Assembly: GCA_029879825.1 (NCBI GenBank) | Contig: JAOUPL010000054.1 | Span: 1-7,779, forward strand | Direction of reading: 5' to 3' | DNA from: Candidatus Bathyarchaeota archaeon | GTDB taxonomy: Archaea; Thermoproteota; Bathyarchaeia; Bathyarchaeales; Bathyarchaeaceae | Length of the DNA: 7,779 nt | Notes under the pieces: generated by a model | Seen by the model: the letters and a program-made list of their open reading frames with translations, nothing else | Databases searched by the model: none | Told to the model about the DNA's origin: nothing | Made by a program: the position numbers and the translations under genes | Shown here: positions 1 to 5,513 of the stretch, in pieces | How the letters are laid out: each line of letters starts with the position of its first letter | Position numbering within the stretch: position 1 is the stretch's first letter

Positions 1-500
1 AGAGGGTCAACATGTAAGCCTGATAACTTGACGGAGCTCCATTGGACGACTACCCCGCATATCTGAGGTGGCGAGTCTCTGTAAATTAGATCATTTATGA
101 AGACGCCGAAAATAACTTTCGCGCCGGCATCTATGGCTCCTGCAGCTAGCTTCGCGATCATGGCCGCTGTGTCGACGACGTACACACCGTTCTCTAATGT
201 TTCTAAGTTGCAGCCTATCTCTCTCAGAATTTTGTCTGCGGGAGACTGGACCACAACTTTGTGGAATTGCATTCCTCCGCCACCTATTCCGCCGCCGAAG
301 GACAGTTTTCTCTCGAAAACCACGGTTTTCAATCCCGCCTTCGCCAGATACCTGGCAGCGGTCAAGCCAGATGGGCCGGCGCCCGCTACTATTACGTCAG
401 TTTGGGTTATTTTTATCCAGTCTTCCGCTGCCTTTTGAATTATTGCTCGGCTAATGGCAGATTCGTCAACTTCTTTTATTTTAGGGATCGTCACGTTCAT
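1..500 (-). CDS. thi4: Thiamine thiazole synthase (Thi4 family), N-terminal 166 residues, cut by window edge
   Basis: Reading the minus strand from the ATG at 500-498 gives an open frame that leaves the window at base 1. It starts MNVTIPKIKEVDE. An FAD/NAD-binding Rossmann start follows (DVIVAGAGPSGL, GxGxxG at residues 40-45), then an acidic residue at the end of strand 2 (VVFERK, E63), a Gly-rich loop (FGGGIGGGGM, 68-77) and, just before the edge, GLHVDP (161-166). This is the archaeal Thi4 pattern; the family builds the thiazole of thiamine from NAD and glycine and is usually about 260 residues, so roughly 100 residues are missing here. His163 lies where yeast Thi4 has its sulfur-donating Cys, so a sulfide-using catalytic enzyme is expected by analogy with methanogen Thi4. 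Older annotations call this family ribose-1,5-bisphosphate isomerase. GGTG directly abuts the ATG. The gene starts 68 nt after the YHS gene on the same strand. Confidence 0.9.
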   Translation of the reverse strand, partial: MNVTIPKIKEVDESAISRAIIQKAAEDWIKITQTDVIVAGAGPSGLTAARYLAKAGLKTVVFERKLSFGGGIGGGGMQFHKVVVQSPADKILREIGCNLETLENGVYVVDTAAMIAKLAAGAIDAGAKVIFGVFINDLIYRDSPPQICGVVVQWSSVKLSGLHVDP

Positions 501-529
501 CACCTTTGCCAGAAGTAGTTACAGAAACA

Positions 530-545
530 GCTTAATAATTTGTTT
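530..545 (-). promoter_or_regulatory. Weak TATA-like element upstream of thi4
   Basis: On the minus strand an A/T-rich stretch containing AATTATTAAG lies about 35 nt before the thi4 ATG, which would allow a start of transcription about 10 nt upstream of the ATG. The match to an archaeal TATA box is poor. The gene could equally be read through from the copA-YHS transcript, since no clear terminator is seen between 501 and 568. Confidence 0.2.
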
Positions 546-568
546 TATTGTTGAAATGTGCTTCATGC

Positions 569-715
569 TCATATCTTAAGATATTTGTTAGGGTCCTTTT
601 CGAAGGCTTGTTTGCATCCCGCGGCGCAGAAGTAATATGTTTTTCCCTTGTGCACCGTTTTGTATTTTGCCGTTTTTTCATCTACTTCCATCTTGCAAAC
701 AGGATCCTTAGCCAT
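569..715 (-). CDS. Small YHS-domain metal-binding protein (48 aa)
   Basis: The ATG at 715-713 opens a 48-codon frame ending in TGA at 571-569. The protein begins MAKDPVCKMEVDE, contains YYFCAAGCKQAF and ends KDPNKYLKI. It is a complete stand-alone YHS domain: the DPVCxM opening, the aromatic-Phe-Cys strand, then Cys-x3-Cys and the AFEKDPxKY end. The three Cys (C7, C30, C34) are the likely metal ligands. YHS and the related TRASH domains bind copper or other soft metals and occur either fused to copper ATPases or as small chaperones such as CopM of Sulfolobus. The gene lies 38 nt downstream of copA on the same strand, so co-transcription is likely. A strong ribosome binding site fixes the start; another ATG at 719-717 is out of frame and stops after three codons. 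Metal identity and a chaperone role are inferred. Confidence 0.88.
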   Translation of the reverse strand: MAKDPVCKMEVDEKTAKYKTVHKGKTYYFCAAGCKQAFEKDPNKYLKI

Positions 716-722
716 ACATTCT

Positions 723-729
723 CACCTCC
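723..729 (-). promoter_or_regulatory. Strong ribosome binding site of the YHS gene
   Basis: GGAGGTG on the minus strand, 7 nt before the ATG at 715. It is a full match to the archaeal 16S rRNA 3' end and decides the start of this very short gene. It implies independent, efficient translation of the YHS protein, in contrast with copA, which has no such site. Confidence 0.8.
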
Positions 730-753
730 CCTTTAACTTAAACATTGAAGCCT

Positions 754-3276
754 CTACTTTTCCTTCTTTAGATATTCCGGGCGAATACGCGCCCTTCTCA
801 ACAGATTTGCATTAGTTACCACCGTCACCGAACTCGTAGCCATAGCTATCTCCGCTATCACCGGATGAGCCAAGCCCAACATGGCTGCAGGAAGAGCTAT
901 AATATTGTAGAAGAAAGCCCAGAACAAGTTTTGTTTAATCTTGCTGAAAGTTTTTCGAGAAAGCTTTATGGCTGTGACCACGCTGGACAGATCTCCTCTC
1001 ACCAACGTCACGTCAGCGGATTCGATGGCTATGTCTGTTCCCGTTCCTATGGCGATTCCCACGTTGGCTGCTGTCAAAGCAGGAGCATCGTTGATGCCGT
1101 CGCCAACCATGGCAACCGTTTCACCGTTTTCCTGCAACTTTTGAATTTCCTTCACCTTTTGATCCGGCAGGACTTCTGATAAGACTCTTGACATGCCTAC
1201 TTTTTTGGCTATGGCCTCTGCGGTGCGTCTGTTGTCTCCTGTGAGCATGGTGGTTTTCAGGCCCATCATTTCAAGTTCTCTTATAGCTTGCACTGAATCT
1301 GGCTTCAGAGTGTCGGCAACAGCCACGGCCCCCGCGATCTTCCCGTTGACAGCCACAAGCATCGCTGTCTTGGCTTCCCCTTCGAGACGCTCTAAATCAT
1401 CTTCTACGGATCTGTAGTCGATCCTCTCTTCTTCCATCAGCTTTCTGTTCCCAACAAGGGAGAATTTTTGAGGAGAAAAACCAATTTTGGCCTTCACACC
1501 TCTCCCTGTCACGGCCTCGAATTCCTCTGCTTTATACAGTTCCACGTTTTCTTCCTTAGCCTTTCTTAGGATGGCTTCGCCTAGAGGATGCTCTGATCCG
1601 ACTTCCACGCTTGCAGCCAAGCGGAGAACCTCTTCCTTTGTGTGTCCTTCTGCTGGCACGATATCGGTAACTTCTGGCCTTCCTTTAGTAATTGTTCCTG
1701 TTTTGTCGAAGACGATTGTGTCTAAATTTTTCAGGGTTTGTATAGCTTCTCCGCGACGTATTAGCACTCCGTTTTCAGCTCCCATGCCGCTTCCAACCAT
1801 TAGGGCTGTAGGAGTAGCTAGTCCAAGGGCGCAAGGACATGCGATGACGAGGGTCGCAACAAGTGCGAAGATTGCAAGGGTGACAACCCCCAAGTTTGGA
1901 TCGATCCACGGCAAGAACGGTTGAGCCCAGAGGCTCACTACTTTGATCGCGTCGGGCGCGACCAACCACAAAATCAAAGCCACAACTGCCAGACCCAGAA
2001 CGGTTGGGACAAAGTAGCTGGTTACTCTATCGGCGAACTCTTGGATCGGAACCTTTGAGCCTTGACATTCCTCTACCAGTTTTATTACTTGAGATAAGAA
2101 GGTGTCCTGCCCCACTTTGGTGGCCCTAATCTTCAACATCCCTCGCTGGTTTACGGTGGCGCCTATAACTTCGTCTCCCACCTTTTTCATTACCGGCATA
2201 GATTCTCCAGTTGCCATAGACTCGTCCACGGCACTTTGACCTTCAATCACTACCCCATCGGTGGGAATTTTTTCTCCAGGCCTGACGATCATCACGTTGC
2301 CTACTTCAACTTCGTCGATGGGCACCTCCTTTTCTTCACCATCCACCAAGATTCGGGCGGTCTTAGCCTCCAACTCCAGCAATTTTCTGATAGCCTGTGA
2401 AGCCCTTCCCTTCGCTTTTGCCTCTATGTATCTCCCTGTGAGGTGAAAGGACATGATCATTCCAGCAACGCCCGCGTAGTTCATGATGGGACTGAAGAAC
2501 ACCGCTGGACCTGTGACAAAGGCTGTAGATGTGCCTAGGGCTATCAAAACGTCCATGTTGGCACTGCCATGTGATACGGCTCTTACCGCGGATAGAAGGG
2601 TTTCTCTGCCTGCCCAAAACAGCACAGGAACCGCTAGGAGAATCATTCCAAGGTTAAATACGTCTTCATTTGGCCAAGCTTGTCCCAAGATCATCTCTGG
2701 AATCATCCAGACCATGATTGGTATGGTGAAGGCCCATGCAACTCTCATTTTCATTTTTGCTTCATGAAATTTCCGTTGCTCTTCCTCTATTTCCTTCTCG
2801 TATTTAGCCGCGCCTTCCTCTCTGCCAAGCACCGTATAGCCAGTGCCTTCTATAACCGCTTTTATACCCTCATAGTCAATCTCCTGCACATCATACACAA
2901 CAACAGCTTTTTCAGATGCAAGGTTCACGTTTGCTTCTACGATTCCTTCAGTTTTTTTCAAGGCGTTCTCTATGGTCTGGGCGCAGGATGCGCAGGTCAT
3001 ACCACCGATTCTTAGAATGATTTTTTTCGTCTCTAAACGAGCGTCATAGCCGGTGGCTCTTACGGTTTTTATGAGTTCTTTTTTGTTGGTTGTCTTTGGA
3101 TCGTATGCTAAATAGGCCTTTTCTGAAGCAAAGTTGACATTTGCCTGTTCCACTCCCACATGCTCTTTTAGGGCCTTTTCTATTGTCTGGGCACAGCTGG
3201 CGCAGGTCATCCCAACAATACCGAGAGAAATTTTTTTGCGTTCTTTAGATTTGTTGGACAACTCGGATTCGTCCAT
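754..3276 (-). CDS. copA: Cu(I)-exporting P1B-1-type ATPase with two N-terminal heavy-metal-associated domains (840 aa)
   Basis: This membrane pump exports Cu(I) from the cytoplasm at the cost of ATP. Two heavy-metal-associated domains come first, each with GMTCASC (Cys25/Cys28 and Cys95/Cys98). About eight membrane helices follow, roughly at 177-197, 208-222, 242-262, 265-282, 420-440, 461-483, 783-801 and 804-822. The actuator has TGES (356-359). The transport site CPC is at 480-482 in helix 6. The phosphorylation motif DKTGT has Asp524. The nucleotide domain has SEHPLG (561-566) and GRGV (591-594); TGDN is at 679-682 and GDGIND at 725-730. Helix 7 carries YN (790-791) and helix 8 MATSS (812-816), which with CPC make the P1B-1 Cu(I)/Ag(I) signature. 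No key residue is missing and the length is normal. No Shine-Dalgarno sequence precedes the ATG, so a leaderless transcript is plausible. A YHS gene follows closely and a DtxR-type regulator is divergent. Confidence 0.97.
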   Translation of the reverse strand: MDESELSNKSKERKKISLGIVGMTCASCAQTIEKALKEHVGVEQANVNFASEKAYLAYDPKTTNKKELIKTVRATGYDARLETKKIILRIGGMTCASCAQTIENALKKTEGIVEANVNLASEKAVVVYDVQEIDYEGIKAVIEGTGYTVLGREEGAAKYEKEIEEEQRKFHEAKMKMRVAWAFTIPIMVWMIPEMILGQAWPNEDVFNLGMILLAVPVLFWAGRETLLSAVRAVSHGSANMDVLIALGTSTAFVTGPAVFFSPIMNYAGVAGMIMSFHLTGRYIEAKAKGRASQAIRKLLELEAKTARILVDGEEKEVPIDEVEVGNVMIVRPGEKIPTDGVVIEGQSAVDESMATGESMPVMKKVGDEVIGATVNQRGMLKIRATKVGQDTFLSQVIKLVEECQGSKVPIQEFADRVTSYFVPTVLGLAVVALILWLVAPDAIKVVSLWAQPFLPWIDPNLGVVTLAIFALVATLVIACPCALGLATPTALMVGSGMGAENGVLIRRGEAIQTLKNLDTIVFDKTGTITKGRPEVTDIVPAEGHTKEEVLRLAASVEVGSEHPLGEAILRKAKEENVELYKAEEFEAVTGRGVKAKIGFSPQKFSLVGNRKLMEEERIDYRSVEDDLERLEGEAKTAMLVAVNGKIAGAVAVADTLKPDSVQAIRELEMMGLKTTMLTGDNRRTAEAIAKKVGMSRVLSEVLPDQKVKEIQKLQENGETVAMVGDGINDAPALTAANVGIAIGTGTDIAIESADVTLVRGDLSSVVTAIKLSRKTFSKIKQNLFWAFFYNIIALPAAMLGLAHPVIAEIAMATSSVTVVTNANLLRRARIRPEYLKKEK
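2905..3213 (-). repeat. Tandem duplication of the heavy-metal-associated domain inside copA
   Basis: The two metal-binding domains begin exactly 70 codons (210 bp) apart. From GMTC to SEKA (residues 22-54 and 92-124) 25 of 33 residues are identical, including GMTCASCAQTIE, ANVN and ASEKA. After that the copies diverge. The closeness suggests an in-frame duplication, or homogenisation of the cores, within this gene family. Both copies keep the CxxC copper ligands. Confidence 0.8.
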
Positions 3277-3293
3277 TATTTATTGGATCATGG

Positions 3294-3304
3294 AAATATA
3301 AAAA
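3294..3304 (-). promoter_or_regulatory. Candidate TATA box of copA
   Basis: The minus strand reads CCTTTTTATATTTCC, with TTTTTATATTT at 3304-3294. Its centre lies about 23-26 nt before the copA ATG, the spacing expected for a leaderless archaeal transcript. This agrees with the absence of a ribosome binding site before copA. An alternative is the TTATATAAAA element at 3327-3318, which would give a leader of about 20 nt. Confidence 0.45.
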
Positions 3305-3317
3305 GGAACAGCAAAAG

Positions 3318-3327
3318 TTTTATATAA
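3318..3327 (+). promoter_or_regulatory. Candidate TATA box of the DtxR-family regulator gene
   Basis: TTTTATATAA preceded by the purine-rich CAAAAG (3312-3317), which resembles a BRE, is a good archaeal core promoter. It predicts transcription starting near 3348 and a leader of about 34 nt before the ATG at 3382. The element is nearly symmetric and could also serve copA in the other direction. Confidence 0.55.
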
Positions 3328-3337
3328 CGGCGTTATA
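3323..3337. promoter_or_regulatory. Perfect 15-bp inverted repeat, candidate operator of the divergent copA/DtxR promoters
   Basis: TATAACGGCGTTATA has two perfect 7-bp arms around a central G. It overlaps the last five bases of the regulator's TATA element and lies within the 105 bp between the two divergent genes. A dimeric winged-helix protein bound here would cover the TBP/TFB site of its own promoter and sit just upstream of the copA promoter. That the neighbouring DtxR-family protein binds it is inference from position and symmetry; the bases do not match the bacterial DtxR or MntR boxes closely. Confidence 0.5.
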
Positions 3338-3381
3338 GTAAACTACGAGAGCTCGTAATTCCATCCAGGCAGTGAAAAATC

Positions 3382-4059
3382 ATGGAAGCCCCAGTCTCCA
3401 GCGAAGCCGAAGAATACCTTGAAACAATCTACCGCCTAGAGAAGAAAACAGGTTCTGCCAAGACGATGGAGCTTGCCCGACAATTGAAGGTAGTTCCCGG
3501 CTCAATCACAAACACTATAGAGGGTTTAGAAAGGCGAGGTTTGGTTACACACGAACCTTACCGAGGAGTAAAACTGACAGAGAAGGGACGAAAATTAGCT
3601 TTAAACGTTTTGAAGAGACATCGCCTCGCCGAACGGTTGCTAACGGATATCTTGCACTTAGATTGGAGCGAAGCCCACGACGCAGCCTGCAAACTTGAGC
3701 ACGTCATCGCAGACGAAAGCATCATGAAACCTCTCGAAAAAACCTTGGGACACCCAAAAACTTGCCCTCATGGGAATCCGATGCCGTCAGAATCAGGAGA
3801 AATAGTTGAGGAAGAATCTGAGCCACTAATGAAACTCCAACCTTGTGAAAAAGGCATCATAGTTAAGGTAACCGAAGAGAAGCCTGAGGTGCTACGACAC
3901 CTAGCGACTTTAAGTTTAGTTCCTGGAGCAACCGTAGAAATGAAGGGAAGGGAACTTTCTAGAGGGCCCATCATCGTGAAGGTCATGGAATCAAGTCACG
4001 CCCTAGACCATGACATCGCATCAATAATCTGGGTTAAAAAGTCTAATTTCAAGAGGTGA
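3382..4059 (+). CDS. DtxR/MntR-family metal-dependent transcriptional regulator (225 aa)
   Basis: This is a cytoplasmic DNA-binding protein expected to act as a metal-loaded dimer. The winged helix covers about residues 7-70 (SEAEEYLETIYRLE, recognition helix PGSITNTIEGLE, wing RGVKLTEKG). The dimerisation/metal domain covers about 71-135 and ends with the family motif CPHGNPMP (128-135). An SH3/FeoA-like domain fills about 150-222. Compared with Corynebacterium DtxR, the first site is kept (H80, E84, H99). The second has C103, E106 and H107, but the DtxR Met10 position is Glu11, more like Asp8 of MntR. This mixed set makes Fe(II) or Mn(II) likely and other divalent metals possible. It is divergent from copA, shares a palindrome with it, and lies upstream of a ZIP transporter gene, both being plausible targets. 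The start is the only suitable ATG; the Shine-Dalgarno is weak. The metal sensed cannot be decided from sequence alone. Confidence 0.93.
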   Translation: MEAPVSSEAEEYLETIYRLEKKTGSAKTMELARQLKVVPGSITNTIEGLERRGLVTHEPYRGVKLTEKGRKLALNVLKRHRLAERLLTDILHLDWSEAHDAACKLEHVIADESIMKPLEKTLGHPKTCPHGNPMPSESGEIVEEESEPLMKLQPCEKGIIVKVTEEKPEVLRHLATLSLVPGATVEMKGRELSRGPIIVKVMESSHALDHDIASIIWVKKSNFKR

Positions 4060-4064
4060 CATTC

Positions 4065-4205
4065 ATGCTTGGCGATGAAAGTCACGTGGCTTTTCCTGTC
4101 CTACGTCTGCCGATGTGGGAAGATGGCGAAGATATCTTAAGCAAGAATAAGTTAGCGGAGGCGAGTGACTGTTGGACGATCCGGCTTTTTATGCCTGTAT
4201 CTTAA
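4065..4205 (+). CDS. Possible small ORF (46 aa) between the regulator and ZIP genes
   Basis: An ATG at 4065 is preceded by GAGGTGA (4053-4059), which overlaps the regulator's TGA stop and is 5 nt from the ATG. This is the best ribosome binding site on the plus strand of the window. The frame runs MLGDESHVAFPVLRLPMW to a TAA at 4203-4205 and overlaps the first 11 codons of the ZIP gene in another frame. The product has no recognised domain, no membrane segment and one Cys. It may be a translated peptide that couples regulator and transporter translation, or a relic. A shorter 21-codon frame (4075-4140) inside it has no ribosome site. Function unknown. Confidence 0.3.
   Translation: MLGDESHVAFPVLRLPMWEDGEDILSKNKLAEASDCWTIRLFMPVS
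4157..4161 (+). promoter_or_regulatory. Ribosome binding site supporting the TTG start of the ZIP gene
   Basis: GGAGG lies 10 nt before a TTG at 4172. An in-frame TGA at 4166-4168 excludes any start further upstream, and the first ATG-encoded Met in frame is at residue 41, inside the second membrane segment, so TTG is the credible start. Confidence 0.6.
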
Positions 4206-4927
4206 GTCTTCTAGCAGGTTTAAGTACGAGTGTTGGAGGCATCATTGTAGTTTTAGCAGGGAAGCCGAGACAGAGGTCTTTGGACTTTTCAATGGGCCTT
4301 GCAGCAGGGGTTATGTTGACCGTATCGTTCCTGAATCTCGTTGGAAGGGCCTTGGATATGGATGTAGGACACGCGGTAGTGGCCGTAGGATTCGTTGTTG
4401 GAGCCGCAGCGATTATGGTCTTGGACGCAAAAATACCGCATGTATTTTCTTTTCAAGAGTATGGGCCTGTAAGAGGACGACTGGTTAAAACAGGCATGCT
4501 CATGGCGATTGGCGTAACATTGCATAATGTGCCGGAAGGACTAGTGGTAGCAGCTAGTTATGCGTACCTACCGAAACTTGGATACCTTGTCGCGTTGGCA
4601 ATAGCCTTCCACAACGTTCCTGAGGGAATTGCAACTGCTGCGCCTCTTTGCGCTGCGGGTACGAGAAAAGAAAAGATCTTTGCGATCACGTTTCTGTCCG
4701 GATTGGCCGAACCTTTGGGCGCGCTAATTGGCTCTTTTATTTTAATAGCTCCCTCTAAGCTTGTTCTTGCCTTAATGTTAGCGGGTGCTGCAGGAGTTAT
4801 GACCTACGTGACAGCTGACGAGCTGATCCCAACAGCGCACGCACATGGGCATGAACATGCGGTTGCGATCGGCCTTATAGCGGGATTTACTCTCATGCTC
4901 TTGTTAACTGGCTTCTTTGAACTGTAG
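4172..4927 (+). CDS. ZIP-family divalent metal transporter (251 aa)
   Basis: This integral membrane protein resembles the ZupT/GufA branch of the ZIP family, which brings Zn(II), Fe(II), Mn(II) or related ions into the cytoplasm. About eight hydrophobic segments are visible. The two metal-binding helices carry HNVPEG twice (118-123 and 147-152, the second as AFHNVPEGIATAAPL), the standard binuclear transport site. SGLAEPLGA (176-184) and DELIP (216-220) are further family motifs. A His-rich loop HAHGHEH (223-229) precedes the last helix and may act as a metal trap. Length is normal. Translation probably starts at TTG 4172. The gene lies 112 nt after the DtxR-type regulator on the same strand; co-transcription or regulation by it is likely. 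The substrate cannot be read from the sequence. Confidence 0.93.
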   Translation: MDDPAFYACILSLLAGLSTSVGGIIVVLAGKPRQRSLDFSMGLAAGVMLTVSFLNLVGRALDMDVGHAVVAVGFVVGAAAIMVLDAKIPHVFSFQEYGPVRGRLVKTGMLMAIGVTLHNVPEGLVVAASYAYLPKLGYLVALAIAFHNVPEGIATAAPLCAAGTRKEKIFAITFLSGLAEPLGALIGSFILIAPSKLVLALMLAGAAGVMTYVTADELIPTAHAHGHEHAVAIGLIAGFTLMLLLTGFFEL

Positions 4928-4971
4928 CATATTTCTATCTTTTGTCAAAGTTACCATGAGGAAAATCATAA

Positions 4972-5002
4972 TGCGCTGCGCAAAGTTAAAACGCATGTGC
5001 GT
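4972..5002. promoter_or_regulatory. Pair of short TGCG palindromes upstream of the thioredoxin gene
   Basis: Two palindromes built on the same half-site follow each other: TGCGCTGCGCA (4972-4982, perfect 5+1+5) and ACGCATGTGCGT (4991-5002, arms 5+2+5). Their centres are about 19.5 bp apart, close to two helical turns, so two dimers could bind the same face. A TATA-like GATAAAC (5005-5011) follows directly. The site could be an operator or activator site of the thioredoxin operon. A structured 3' end of the ZIP transcript is an alternative, but no T-run follows. Confidence 0.35.
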
Positions 5003-5004
5003 GG

Positions 5005-5011
5005 GATAAAC
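5005..5011 (+). promoter_or_regulatory. Weak candidate TATA box of the thioredoxin gene
   Basis: GATAAAC would place transcription start near 5033, leaving a leader of about 38 nt to the preferred ATG at 5071. The match is weak; its support is mainly position directly after the two palindromes and in the only sizeable gap before this gene group. Confidence 0.25.
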
Positions 5012-5070
5012 TCTAATGCTTCACCTAAACGAGGAAACGAAGATGCATGTTTGAAATAGGGGATAATTTC

Positions 5071-5472
5071 ATGAACGAAGATGAAGAACTTGAAAGAATA
5101 AGGGCGAAGAAGCTGGAGGAAATACTGAAAAAGAGCCAGAAACAGAAAACAGAGGATGTGCTCACCTTAACATCCTCATCTTTTGACAATTTCCTAGAGA
5201 ATGCCAGTCTACCAGTTTTGGTTGACTTTTGGGCTAGCTGGTGCATGCCCTGCAAGGTCATGGCACCAGTGATAGAGGAACTAGCACGTGATTACGCGGG
5301 AAAAGCCGCGTTCGCAAAAGTCAATGTGGATGAAAACCCAGAGGTTGCCAGCCGCTACAACATTATGAGCATACCACATTTCATAGTGTTTAGGAACGGT
5401 CGTCCCACCGAAAGAATTGTTGGTGCTATCGGTCGCGGACCACTAGAAGATGCACTGAAGAAGTACATTTAG
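5071..5472 (+). CDS. Thioredoxin with charged N-terminal helix, active site WCMPC (133 aa)
   Basis: A cytosolic thiol-disulfide oxidoreductase. Counting from Met at 5071, residues 1-30 form a highly charged segment (NEDEELERIRAKKLEEIL) likely to be an alpha helix, as seen in archaeal thioredoxins and in PDCD5-type proteins. The thioredoxin fold follows, with VDFWASWCMPCK (active-site Cys58 and Cys61), the VNVDENPEVASRYNI stretch and the cis-proline in SIPHF (Pro102). The middle pair is Met-Pro instead of the classical Gly-Pro, which should alter redox potential. An ATG at 5047 would add eight residues (MFEIGDNF); I prefer 5071 because AGGGGAT lies 6 nt upstream and the family normally begins with the charged helix. 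It is followed after 41 nt by a NAD kinase-like gene on the same strand; partner proteins are unknown. Confidence 0.92.
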   Translation: MNEDEELERIRAKKLEEILKKSQKQKTEDVLTLTSSSFDNFLENASLPVLVDFWASWCMPCKVMAPVIEELARDYAGKAAFAKVNVDENPEVASRYNIMSIPHFIVFRNGRPTERIVGAIGRGPLEDALKKYI

Positions 5473-5513
5473 AAGAACACAAAAGTATTTGCGCTCTGAA
5501 GTGACGACGAAGA

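Noticed and set aside
97..454. Overlapping plus-strand frames of 85-113 residues near the left edge
   Set aside because: They are antisense to the thi4 fragment, whose minus-strand translation shows a clear Rossmann motif.
501..568. TPP riboswitch before thi4
   Set aside because: The 68-nt spacer is A/T-rich and lacks the conserved thi-box elements and paired stems; it is also too short.
548..736. 62-residue plus-strand frame
   Set aside because: It is antisense to the YHS gene, which has a recognisable domain and a strong ribosome site.
1487..1924. 145-residue plus-strand open frame inside copA
   Set aside because: It is antisense to the CopA region that includes the CPC and DKTGT motifs; the composition is that of a reverse-strand shadow.
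4060..4171. Frameshifted N-terminus of the ZIP gene
   Set aside because: The upstream frame encodes no hydrophobic or ZIP-like sequence, and the ZIP protein from TTG 4172 already begins at the usual first membrane helix.
4165..4488. 107-residue plus-strand frame overlapping the ZIP gene
   Set aside because: It is an out-of-frame reading of the ZIP coding sequence and shows no hydrophobic segments or motifs.
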